DNA of 42,911 nucleotides from a virus, in IMG/VR virus record IMGVR_UViG_3300007754_000018, positions 1 to 42,911 of that record. One strand, written 5' to 3'. The translations under genes and the position numbers were made by a program. Positions 22,711 to 29,234 of the stretch are shown here, in pieces (positions within the stretch are counted from its first letter, which is position 1; each line of letters opens with the position of its first letter). Under the pieces are notes generated by a model. The model saw nothing but the letters and a program-made list of their open reading frames with translations. It was not told where the DNA came from and did not search any database.

Positions 22711-23768
22711 ACTACTTCGTTGGCCTCTACATATAAAGTTTTCAAAAGATTATTTAATTTCTTTTTGTTTAGTCCTTGACTATCAATCTCATCTACATAT
22801 TTCTGTAGTAAACTAATAGTATCTTCCATTTCTTCAAAGTGTTCCTCTGTAAGATTTTCGTGATCTAAATCAGAAAAATCTTCAACTATTTTCAATTCGT
22901 GAAAGTTACCCTCATTATAACAACGATCCACAAAACGATCAAAGTTATAAAAATCTGTTTTGTTTATTACAAATAATTTTACATAGCAACCTTCATACTC
23001 GGACAAATCTGTTTCCAACATATTTTGTTGACTGTCATCATAAAAGATTTTCTTGAACAGTCTATTAGGATTTTGATAAAACTCCAACTCTCTTGTTTCA
23101 GTGTCAAGAATATGAAACCCCTTGGCAGTATTATAATCTGACCAAGTTATTTCGTATGGTGCTCCCAAATATCGTATCTGTCCATCGTCTTGCTGTTGAT
23201 GAAAATGTCCGGAGAATACTCTTTCATATCTTTTGAATATGTCTCTGGAGATTCCATCTTCACAATAAAGGCCTGGGTGCATTTCACTACCGTTTAGAGG
23301 TAGATGTCCAAATGCCCAGTCTGCTTTAGATTTTTGTATCTTGCGAATACTCTCGGCATATTTCTCTGGACATATCCAGGGAGTCATCAATATATCAAGT
23401 CCATCAAAGTTTATAATCTCAGGAGTATCTTTATACAAATGTATAGGATATTCTCCTAGAGTCAACCCTACAGAATTAACATCATTGTTATTCTTGAAAT
23501 AACAATCGTGATTACCTAATAGCATATGTAAGTCAACACCCATTTCATACACTGGGTTGAAAAACATATCTTTTGCTAATTTAAGAGTATGATAGTTAGT
23601 ATACCGACGCCGATCAAAAGCATCGCCCAAATGAACCACCGCATCAATATTTTCCCTTCTACATATTGGGAAAAAAGTTCTTCTGTAGAACTCGGCCTGG
23701 AAGGTCGCAAAGGCCACATTATCGTTTTTACCTCCGAAGTGTGTATCAGTAATTAGTGCCAGCTTCAT
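22707..23768 (-). CDS. 47: Recombination nuclease subunit, SbcD/Mre11-like (T4 gp47)
   Basis: Metallophosphoesterase partner of gp46. Motifs: DTHFG (8-12), LGDAFDRR (47-54), GNHDCY (85-90), FGHLP and SGHFHQ, together giving the two-metal site. With the ATG at 23766-23768, which overlaps the preceding stop in the ATGA form, the protein is 353 residues and begins MKLALITDTHFG as expected for the family. An upstream in-frame start inside the oxygenase gene is rejected. Gene order 47-46 is the T4 order. Confidence 0.96.
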   Translation of the reverse strand: MKLALITDTHFGGKNDNVAFATFQAEFYRRTFFPICRRENIDAVVHLGDAFDRRRYTNYHTLKLAKDMFFNPVYEMGVDLHMLLGNHDCYFKNNNDVNSVGLTLGEYPIHLYKDTPEIINFDGLDILMTPWICPEKYAESIRKIQKSKADWAFGHLPLNGSEMHPGLYCEDGISRDIFKRYERVFSGHFHQQQDDGQIRYLGAPYEITWSDYNTAKGFHILDTETRELEFYQNPNRLFKKIFYDDSQQNMLETDLSEYEGCYVKLFVINKTDFYNFDRFVDRCYNEGNFHELKIVEDFSDLDHENLTEEHFEEMEDTISLLQKYVDEIDSQGLNKKKLNNLLKTLYVEANEVV

Positions 23769-24400
23769 CTCATTGGTGGCCCTAGAAACCAAGTCACCAA
23801 TGAATATCTAACACCCTTTGTCACGGGTGCAACTCTATGTTCCAAACTAGATGGAAACACTATAACGTCACCTTGCGTGTGGCTTTTAAATGGTTTTTCC
23901 ACAGATGACTTGCCTTTATTATAACTCATTACTTCAAATTCTCCACCTTCAAAACTATCATTCAATAATATTGACATACTCAACTTTCTAACTTTGTCAT
24001 GGACAAAAGCATTGCCGGGTTCATTATATTTTGATAAATGGTCATTAAACCCATCCCTATGCCAAGTATAAAATCCACCCTTTTTATATCGGGTTATCTG
24101 TGACGATTCAGCAGATGTAATATCGTAACGCCATCCGGCCTGTTCATTTGCTTCCATCATATATGGCCAAATAAGGTCATACACCCATTGATCGTTTGTC
24201 CATGCTACATCACTGATTCTGGTTTTCTTATCGACAGCCATCTCTGTCTTTCGACCAGATACCCGTTCTTCATCTGAAATATCTTTCTTGGTATCTACAG
24301 AAGAAGGTTCCCACTTCTTAGATGCGTGTCTTTTTAACTTGTTACAAGTTTTGGCATCTATTGAACCATTAAAAATAAACCACTCATTTACAGTATTCAA
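23765..24400 (-). CDS. 2OG-Fe(II) oxygenase, PKHD-like
   Basis: A 211-residue dioxygenase with H114-x-D116 in FYTWHRDGFND, H188 in LEHRVAPVTKGVRYSLVTWF and R198 to hold 2-oxoglutarate. The arrangement SILLNDSFEGGEFEV before GDVIVFPSSLEHRV is that of the PKHD/PiuC-type hydroxylases that T4-like marine phages carry near genes 46 and 47. Substrate unknown. It is distinct from the prolyl-4-hydroxylase-like protein at 5192-5776. It follows gene 55 by two bases and overlaps gene 47, so it belongs to the same operon. Confidence 0.9.
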   Translation of the reverse strand: MNTVNEWFIFNGSIDAKTCNKLKRHASKKWEPSSVDTKKDISDEERVSGRKTEMAVDKKTRISDVAWTNDQWVYDLIWPYMMEANEQAGWRYDITSAESSQITRYKKGGFYTWHRDGFNDHLSKYNEPGNAFVHDKVRKLSMSILLNDSFEGGEFEVMSYNKGKSSVEKPFKSHTQGDVIVFPSSLEHRVAPVTKGVRYSLVTWFLGPPMR

Positions 24401-24402
24401 AA

Positions 24403-24888
24403 CTAATCGTCATCCGAGAAACTATATCTGTCTAAAAATTCTTGATATTGTTGCTGATAAACACTAGAATCATCATGGGCCTGAACCACAATCATTTCTT
24501 CTATATTACTTCGTTTCAACATCTTATCTTTAATTTTAGATTGTTTCTTCTCTTTAGTTATTCTTCTTACAAATGCAAAATAAATTATTTGAGTAAAATA
24601 AGCAAAAGGATTACTTGACTTCTCTGGATTGAAGTTGTTTATATACTGCAAACAATTTTCAATACCATCACTAATCATTTCATCACGATATGTATAGTTG
24701 ATAAAATTAGGACGATACGCTAAATGGTTAGCAATCTTTAAAAAACAACTCCCGATATAATCGGTTACTTGAGGTCTAGGTTCACCTAGTTCTTCTGCTT
24801 CTCTTACCTTTGCCTTCCATTCAATCATGGCGGCTAAGAACGCTTTATTGTTGACGTAATGTGGCTTCTTCTTCTTATCTGTAGCCAT
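24403..24888 (-). CDS. 55: Late sigma factor (T4 gp55)
   Basis: Directs host RNA polymerase to TATAAATA late promoters. The segment RDEMISDGIENCLQYINNF and PFAYFTQIIYFAFVRRI is the sigma region-2 core as found in gp55, followed by a charged KEKKQSKIKDKML stretch. Length is 161 residues (T4 gp55 185). The many late promoters in this window are its expected targets. I see no certain gp33 coactivator; the coiled-coil protein at 25736-25981 is the only nearby candidate by size. Confidence 0.95.
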   Translation of the reverse strand: MATDKKKKPHYVNNKAFLAAMIEWKAKVREAEELGEPRPQVTDYIGSCFLKIANHLAYRPNFINYTYRDEMISDGIENCLQYINNFNPEKSSNPFAYFTQIIYFAFVRRITKEKKQSKIKDKMLKRSNIEEMIVVQAHDDSSVYQQQYQEFLDRYSFSDDD

Positions 24889-24897
24889 AGGAATCTC

Positions 24898-25368
24898 CTA
24901 TGAAACATAATCTCCAAATAGTCCAATGATAACTTCTACAGCCTCGTCCAACTCTTTTAGACGCCATGCTGCGTTACATTTGATTAGTGGGTGTTCCATT
25001 ATTTGTTTATCGTCCGAAACAACTATCAACGGTTTTTTCAAACCAATACTCCAACCTATCTCTATGATAGTCCCAATACTGGGTCTTCGGTCATTCATCT
25101 CTTTGGGAAGATAAGCCAATACTAAGTCTGCACTTTCTGTGTCCAACCAGTTCTTTGCATTGATAGCACGTGGATCACTCCACATCTTATCAGTTGCTCC
25201 ATCATCTGTATAAACCATTCCTGGTCGTAGGGGTTCACACCTCAATGGAGATATGCCAATAATGTTGTCTGGCAACATAAAATTAACATCATGTCTCCAA
25301 GTCGTTGCTTCTTCTTCTGTTAGACCTGCAATAGGTCCTGCCAAATAAACATACTTCTTCATACTCAT
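24898..25368 (-). CDS. Nucleoside 2-deoxyribosyltransferase-like protein
   Basis: About 156 residues beginning MSMKKYVYLAGPIAGL; YLAGPI, the SADLVLAYL segment and GTIIEIGWSIGLKKPLIVV are the marks of the nucleoside 2-deoxyribosyltransferase superfamily, where the Asp and Glu are active-site residues. The family either swaps bases between deoxynucleosides or hydrolyses deoxynucleoside monophosphates, so a role in nucleotide salvage or in clearing unwanted nucleotides fits. I use the ATG at 25366-25368 with AAGG about eight bases upstream; an ATG nine codons earlier (25393-25395) lies right at the predicted transcription start. Confidence 0.8.
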   Translation of the reverse strand: MSMKKYVYLAGPIAGLTEEEATTWRHDVNFMLPDNIIGISPLRCEPLRPGMVYTDDGATDKMWSDPRAINAKNWLDTESADLVLAYLPKEMNDRRPSIGTIIEIGWSIGLKKPLIVVSDDKQIMEHPLIKCNAAWRLKELDEAVEVIIGLFGDYVS

Positions 25369-25400
25369 AATAAATGCCTTTTTTGTTTTAGACATCTATT

Positions 25401-25429
25401 AATATAACAGGTATTCTATATTCTGTCAA
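25401..25429 (-). promoter_or_regulatory. Host sigma70-type promoter ahead of the deoxyribosyltransferase-55-47-46 operon
   Basis: Minus strand TTGACA (25429-25424), 17-base spacer, TATATT (25406-25401). The -35 box overlaps the stop of the 25426-25743 gene. It should drive the deoxyribosyltransferase gene, 55, the oxygenase gene, 47, 46 and the deformylase gene. Confidence 0.8.
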
Positions 25430-25743
25430 CCCCGTATATCTTCCTCGGGTGTAGGTACTTCTATTTCACCACACGGCCAAACATATCCGCACGGCATCTC
25501 TGGTTTCTGAATACAACTCATATAAACTCGCATCTCACCTTCTTCAGAATCTTTTACCAACACTCTATATTTTGAACTATAAAAATTCCAAGTACGATTT
25601 CTTTCTATAAAATCTGGTAAAAAGATTGTTTCCATATAGTTATGGCATCTATCTAAAGAGGGAAAATATTTATCCTCTATTTGCATCCCAATCGTACCAG
25701 ATTGTGTTATTGTCAAATAAATTAAAAAAAATATACTATTCAT
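25426..25743 (-). CDS. Hypothetical protein, possibly exported
   Basis: A 105-residue protein without a recognised family. The first about 18 residues (MNSIFFLIYLTITQSG) are hydrophobic and could be a signal peptide or anchor, though no basic residue precedes them. The rest is polar with four Cys (one in DRCHNY, one in MSCIQK, two in PCGYVWPCGE) that could pair in an oxidising compartment. It ends in an acidic tail. The start overlaps the end of the 25736-25981 gene by eight bases. Confidence 0.65.
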   Translation of the reverse strand: MNSIFFLIYLTITQSGTIGMQIEDKYFPSLDRCHNYMETIFLPDFIERNRTWNFYSSKYRVLVKDSEEGEMRVYMSCIQKPEMPCGYVWPCGEIEVPTPEEDIRG

Positions 25744-25981
25744 CAGGTTCCTCTATCTTACCTAGTTCATAATTGATTAGTTCTTGAACAAACGTCTGTG
25801 GTGATATTTCACTTTGAACTGCGGCAATAATAAATTCAGCCATCTGTATTTCTTTCTCAAGCCAAAACTTCTGTCTTTGTAATTCCTCTAATCGAACATT
25901 GTAATCATCTAATTCTCTTTGCTTACGAACTTTGTTCTCAATAATATCCGTAATAGAAATTATATTTTTACTTTTTGTCAT
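25736..25981 (-). CDS. Small coiled-coil protein
   Basis: An 81-residue, mostly helical protein; residues about 15-50 (NKVRKQRELDDYNVRLEELQ and on) show heptad spacing of Leu and Ile and should form a coiled coil, followed by SEISPQTFVQELINYE. No family is recognised. It sits between the Sm-like protein and the gene 55 operon, and its size would allow a late-transcription coactivator such as gp33, but I see no sequence match to T4 gp33. The ATG at 25979-25981 has no clear ribosome-binding sequence. Confidence 0.65.
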   Translation of the reverse strand: MTKSKNIISITDIIENKVRKQRELDDYNVRLEELQRQKFWLEKEIQMAEFIIAAVQSEISPQTFVQELINYELGKIEEPDE

Positions 25982-25988
25982 TATTGGG

Positions 25989-26016
25989 TTGACAACTTAA
26001 ATATTCATAGTATAAT
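25989..26016 (+). promoter_or_regulatory. Consensus host promoter on the plus strand
   Basis: TTGACA (25989-25994), a 16-base spacer and TATAAT (26011-26016): both boxes are exact sigma70 consensus. It points right, against all neighbouring genes, and should start near 26023, antisense to the Sm-like gene. Confidence 0.75.
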
Positions 26017-26032
26017 TAGCTATGTAGGAGCG

Positions 26033-26530
26033 TTAATGAAGTTTATCTTTATCAGTAGGAGGAAAATAAAGAACATTAGATACATCATCATCAGATAAAG
26101 TTTCTACAGCATCAGCAATATCTTCAATATCAGAGGAGGAATCTGTTAATTCAGAAACTGCTTCTTGAAGATGTCTCATTTTCTCCAAAGCCTCTTCTTC
26201 TGTTTTAACATTATTCTGTTCTTCTATAATCATCTTACTAACTAGATGTTTATAATAAAACCTAACTTCTGGAGCCAAGTTTCCTATTGTTAGAATTTTA
26301 TTTTTATATACAACAAACTCAGGATCATTAGTGAATGAAACCCATTTAGAAAATCCAGTGTGATTTACTACAGTTTCATTATCCTGATCCATCACATTTT
26401 GTTCACGCACAGCAAAAGGACGTTCTATTAATAGAGCATCTGAATATTCTTGCAATACCTTACAGATAATATCCTCTCCAGAATCTAGTTTAATAACTTT
26501 GAATTCTGTCTGTGGTATTTCTTCTGTCAT
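26033..26530 (-). CDS. Sm/Hfq-like fold protein (copy 2) with acidic tail
   Basis: A 165-residue protein. Its N-terminal half, FKVIKLDSGEDIICKVLQEY then ALLIERPFAVRE, follows the same pattern as the 12067-12366 protein (strand, SGED-I, then a strand ending E-K/R-P-x-A/V), which suggests the same small beta-barrel fold. The second half is a helix with many Glu (MIIEEQNNVKTEEEALEKM) and an Asp/Ser-rich acidic tail. A late promoter stops five bases before the ATG, so its mRNA should begin at the start codon. Its 3' end is covered in antisense by a plus-strand promoter transcript. Confidence 0.7.
   Translation of the reverse strand: MTEEIPQTEFKVIKLDSGEDIICKVLQEYSDALLIERPFAVREQNVMDQDNETVVNHTGFSKWVSFTNDPEFVVYKNKILTIGNLAPEVRFYYKHLVSKMIIEEQNNVKTEEEALEKMRHLQEAVSELTDSSSDIEDIADAVETLSDDDVSNVLYFPPTDKDKLH
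26036..26098 (+). CDS. Possible 20-residue cationic peptide under the plus-strand promoter
   Basis: ATG at 26036 follows AGGAG by five bases and lies about 13 bases after the predicted start of the plus-strand promoter. It encodes a 20-residue peptide, MKFIFISRRKIKNIRYIIIR, basic and hydrophobic in alternation. It is wholly antisense to the end of the Sm-like gene. Short frames arise easily by chance, so this rests on the promoter and ribosome-binding site. Confidence 0.3.
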   Translation: MKFIFISRRKIKNIRYIIIR

Positions 26531-26535
26531 ATTAA

Positions 26536-26543
26536 TATTTATA
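26536..26543 (-). promoter_or_regulatory. T4-type late promoter of the Sm-like gene
   Basis: TATAAATA on the minus strand between the uvsW stop and the Sm-like ATG, five bases from that ATG, so the message should be leaderless. Confidence 0.75.
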
Positions 26544-27995
26544 CTACTTCTCTTTCAGTTTGATAGGGACGATATCGTATTGAAAACCTTCTGAGTTATA
26601 AATCTCAATTCTCGGTTTCAGATGATTGAGTGTATAGTTAGGTTTACCTCTTGGGGTAGACATATCGTCCGCGATATCAAATACCTTTAGACCTTCCTTA
26701 TCATCAGCGGTTCTCAAACCTCGTCCAATGCTTTGCAGGATTTTCACTTGACTTTTGTATGGACTACCAAATATAATATTATGTAATCTCTTTATATTGA
26801 TCCCAGTAGAAAATACACCATACGATGCAAGTATAATAACATCATCTTGTTTTTCTACAAGAGAACGAACTTGCTCACGATCATCAGTAGGTGTCTGGCC
26901 ATAGACCAAATGAACAGGTCTACCCATAGGTTCTAACAATTCATGCAAATGTCTCAGTTGAACAATATACCGACAGAGTATTAATGTATTACCTCTTTCC
27001 TGATAAGCAACTTTAGTTATGAAATTATTTCTGGGTGGATACTGAGCAAGAAAATCTATCTCCGCTTGATAATCTCTTTGTATTCTTTGTTTCTTATCGT
27101 GTTCCAATACCAAGCAATGTATATGTAAATTAGATAACTGTTTATCTTCTATCAGTTTAGATGTTGTTGTGACTTGTGTATGCTTGGCAAACAATCCTTC
27201 CAATACTAATCTATGTACCTCTTGTCCGTCCAGAGTACCTGTAGTACCGATACGATATTTACAATCATGTAGTTTAGTCATAATGCCGACTAAAGATTTT
27301 GCTTTTGCCAGATGACATTCATCAACAAAGACAGCACCAAACTGTTTGAAATAACTTTTTGGTAGTTTGTATATAGATTGCCAGGTAGAGATAACAACCT
27401 CTTTGGGGGTATTCTTATCCATACCCGAATATACACGATGGCAAAAGTCCTCGGGGAACCAACCGTAGTCAGCAAAATCAGAAAACAGTTGTTCTACCAG
27501 ACTGGTCGTTGGAACAATGATTAGAACTTTTCGATCTTGCAACAAATCGACATAGTACCTGGCCAAGCAGTAGATGATAAAGGACTTACCTGAACCAGTA
27601 GGAGACAATATTAGACCTCTATTGGTATTGATAATATGATGAATGGCATCTAATTGATACGGACGTACCTTGACTTTAGATTTTAACCCATTTACAAATT
27701 TACGAACAAGTTGTTTGTCTACCCCGTTGTCAACTTCAACAGCACCATTTACTCTGACTCGGTACCCTTGCTTCTTGCAAAACTCCTTGACATAAGGATA
27801 TAGTCCCACATATATTTGACCAGTAGCAGGACTGAATAAATGAATACGACCGGACCAGACACGATTGCGTACCGACGGCATATATCTTGCATTCGGTATT
27901 TCAAACGAGAAGAATTCGTGTAATTCTTTAGCTGCTCCTGCATCAGCTGAAATTCTGAGGTAGACTTCATTAAACTTTTCAATCAATACATCCAT
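26544..27995 (-). CDS. uvsW: Recombination helicase UvsW
   Basis: Superfamily 2 helicase that remodels forks, Holliday junctions and R-loops, and in T4 shuts off origin-dependent replication. Walker A SPTGSGKS (131-138), DEAH-like box VFVDECHLA (222-230), motif III GTTGTL, and motif VI QSIGRGLR are visible. It has 483 residues (T4 502). The ATG at 27993-27995 overlaps the uvsY stop (TGATG) and follows GGTGAG; a GTG one codon earlier is possible. Order uvsY-uvsW is shared with T4-like relatives. Confidence 0.95.
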   Translation of the reverse strand: MDVLIEKFNEVYLRISADAGAAKELHEFFSFEIPNARYMPSVRNRVWSGRIHLFSPATGQIYVGLYPYVKEFCKKQGYRVRVNGAVEVDNGVDKQLVRKFVNGLKSKVKVRPYQLDAIHHIINTNRGLILSPTGSGKSFIIYCLARYYVDLLQDRKVLIIVPTTSLVEQLFSDFADYGWFPEDFCHRVYSGMDKNTPKEVVISTWQSIYKLPKSYFKQFGAVFVDECHLAKAKSLVGIMTKLHDCKYRIGTTGTLDGQEVHRLVLEGLFAKHTQVTTTSKLIEDKQLSNLHIHCLVLEHDKKQRIQRDYQAEIDFLAQYPPRNNFITKVAYQERGNTLILCRYIVQLRHLHELLEPMGRPVHLVYGQTPTDDREQVRSLVEKQDDVIILASYGVFSTGINIKRLHNIIFGSPYKSQVKILQSIGRGLRTADDKEGLKVFDIADDMSTPRGKPNYTLNHLKPRIEIYNSEGFQYDIVPIKLKEK

Positions 27996-28420
27996 CACTC
28001 ACCGTGCAAAAACATTTTCCATTTGATAGCATTGTTAATCGCAAAACTACGATTAGCAATTTGTTGTATAGTTTTCTGTAAGTAATCTACGACAGTATTA
28101 AAATATGCCTCCTTTTGGGTAATTTCTTGATATTCAGGATCAGCCTCGATATACATCTGAACATCATTTTTCAATACTTTCAAGTCAAACGGCTTCTCTA
28201 CATACACCTCTGTAGGAGCCTTACCAGTATAGTATTCCCACTTTTCTTTATATAAAGTTTTTCTCGTATCTTGCGTTTGTTTTAATTTTGAAGAAAATTG
28301 AGCATACAATTTCATATACTTGTTATGTAATTGTGGAGTGCGGAGAGATTCTATATCTAACTCCGTGTCATCAATTTTCAAATCTTCATCGGCCATTGCC
28401 GATATCTCACTAAATTGCAT
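27995..28420 (-). CDS. uvsY: Recombination mediator UvsY
   Basis: Loads UvsX on single-stranded DNA covered by gp32. The 141 residues share with T4 UvsY the pattern LHNKYMKLYAQFSSKLKQ (a Tyr/Trp-Lys helix), KEKWEYYTGKAP (parallel to RLDYYSGRG) and a C-terminal helix with RSFAINNAIKWKMF (parallel to RGFAIKHIQDMRAF). AGGA precedes the ATG. A long leader with a terminator-like hairpin and a late promoter lies upstream, so expression may be attenuated. Confidence 0.85.
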   Translation of the reverse strand: MQFSEISAMADEDLKIDDTELDIESLRTPQLHNKYMKLYAQFSSKLKQTQDTRKTLYKEKWEYYTGKAPTEVYVEKPFDLKVLKNDVQMYIEADPEYQEITQKEAYFNTVVDYLQKTIQQIANRSFAINNAIKWKMFLHGE

Positions 28421-28431
28421 AATAAATTCCT

Positions 28432-28550
28432 AAAAAAAGAGAGGGTAGTTCAAAAGCCTCCCACCCGTATAAAGATATATTGTCTTTTACATTATATTAT
28501 GTGAAAAAGATTGTATAAATTAGGGCTTGCTATTCAAACTATCCTCTCAT
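28432..28550 (-). terminator. Terminator or attenuator-like leader ahead of uvsY
   Basis: On the minus strand GGGAGG (28462-28457) pairs with CCTCTC (28444-28439) and is followed by seven T. A competing long-range helix pairs GAGAGGATAGTTTGAA (28548-28533) with the same 3' strand (28454-28439) with one A-C mismatch and two G-T pairs, enclosing about 80 bases. GGGTGG/CTACCC and AAGCC/GGCTT offer further alternatives. It may simply end the gene 23-3 transcripts or it may attenuate uvsY. The plus strand also shows a short T-run after the repeat. Confidence 0.65.
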
Positions 28551-28553
28551 TTT

Positions 28554-28561
28554 TATTTATA
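28554..28561 (-). promoter_or_regulatory. T4-type late promoter at the head of the uvsY leader
   Basis: TATAAATA on the minus strand, overlapping the stop codon of the 28557-29138 gene. Transcription would start near 28548, at the first strand of the long-range helix of the leader. Confidence 0.65.
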
Positions 28562-29138
28562 TAGTTTTGAATTCGTAGGTCATGTATGTAAAGGTTACAT
28601 CTGCGGTCAAGTATTCAACATCTACACCAGCCTGTGTGTAGGCCAAACCACTCAACGCTATGGGGAATGCTTCTAACATCTTTATGCGGACTACTGGATT
28701 ATTCTTACTGGATAACACTGTAAGCATAATATCATCATATAACATCCTCTCACCCCTTCGTGTATTTACATCATCACGACGATCTACAGATTTGAACTGT
28801 TTGTGATCGTAGGGGAAACCTATACTAACCATCCAGTCATGTATCTCTCTATAGTTCTTCAATTCTTCATCTACCAAAAAGGTCATATCAAAATTATCAT
28901 AAGATATTTGATCGCCAACGATTGGCATATTGGATAACCGAGTACCAACTTCTGCAACACCCAAAGAAATTCCTGGAATAACAGCGGCAGTACAGAAATA
29001 CTCTGCCAAAGGATAGTTGGAGAACGTGACACGGAACTGACTATTCTGAGCATAGTCCATAACGTCCGGTTGTCGTTTGTATGCAGTGACGCGTGCTGTA
29101 TTTAAATTTCCAGCGGTATCATATGTCGGATCGGCCAT
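28557..29138 (-). CDS. Tail-tube-fold protein, probably gp3-like tail completion protein
   Basis: A 193-residue protein with the tail-tube look: SQFRVTFSNYPLAEYFCTAAVIPG near the N-terminus, then MPIVGDQISYDNFDMTFLVDEELKNYREIHDWM, a pattern shared with gp19-type tube proteins. Because the canonical gp19 lies at 34423-35016 after gp18, this second member is more likely gp3 (tail completion) or another tube-fold baseplate protein. Its place between gene 23 and uvsY matches where marine T4-like genomes carry gene 3 as I recall. The ATG at 29136-29138 lies five bases after a late promoter and has no ribosome-binding sequence. Confidence 0.7.
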   Translation of the reverse strand: MADPTYDTAGNLNTARVTAYKRQPDVMDYAQNSQFRVTFSNYPLAEYFCTAAVIPGISLGVAEVGTRLSNMPIVGDQISYDNFDMTFLVDEELKNYREIHDWMVSIGFPYDHKQFKSVDRRDDVNTRRGERMLYDDIMLTVLSSKNNPVVRIKMLEAFPIALSGLAYTQAGVDVEYLTADVTFTYMTYEFKTI

Positions 29139-29143
29139 ACTAC

Positions 29144-29151
29144 TATTTATA
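29144..29151 (-). promoter_or_regulatory. T4-type late promoter of the gp3-like gene
   Basis: TATAAATA on the minus strand, between the terminator after gene 23 and the next ATG. The five-base distance to the ATG predicts a leaderless message. Confidence 0.85.
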
Positions 29152-29162
29152 ATGATTCAACC

Positions 29163-29188
29163 AAAAGAAAACCCCGCCGAAGCGGGGT
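29163..29188 (-). terminator. Intrinsic terminator after gene 23
   Basis: Minus strand ACCCCGC-TTCG-GCGGGGT (29188-29171), a perfect 7-base stem with a stable TTCG loop, followed by TTTCTTTT. It lies 47 bases after the gene 23 stop and should end the abundant capsid transcript. Confidence 0.95.
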
Positions 29189-29234
29189 CTCCAACTATAC
29201 TCTTATAATAGTTATTATGTTGAGTATTTTTATC

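Noticed and set aside
25736-25981. Assignment as the gp33 late coactivator
   Set aside because: Only position and size fit; the sequence does not show the T4 gp33 pattern or a hydrophobic clamp-binding C-terminus.
28472-28520. Possible host promoter (TTTATA, 17 bases, TATAAT) inside the uvsY leader
   Set aside because: The -35 box is poor and the -10 match is expected by chance in this AT-rich leader; not strong enough to list.
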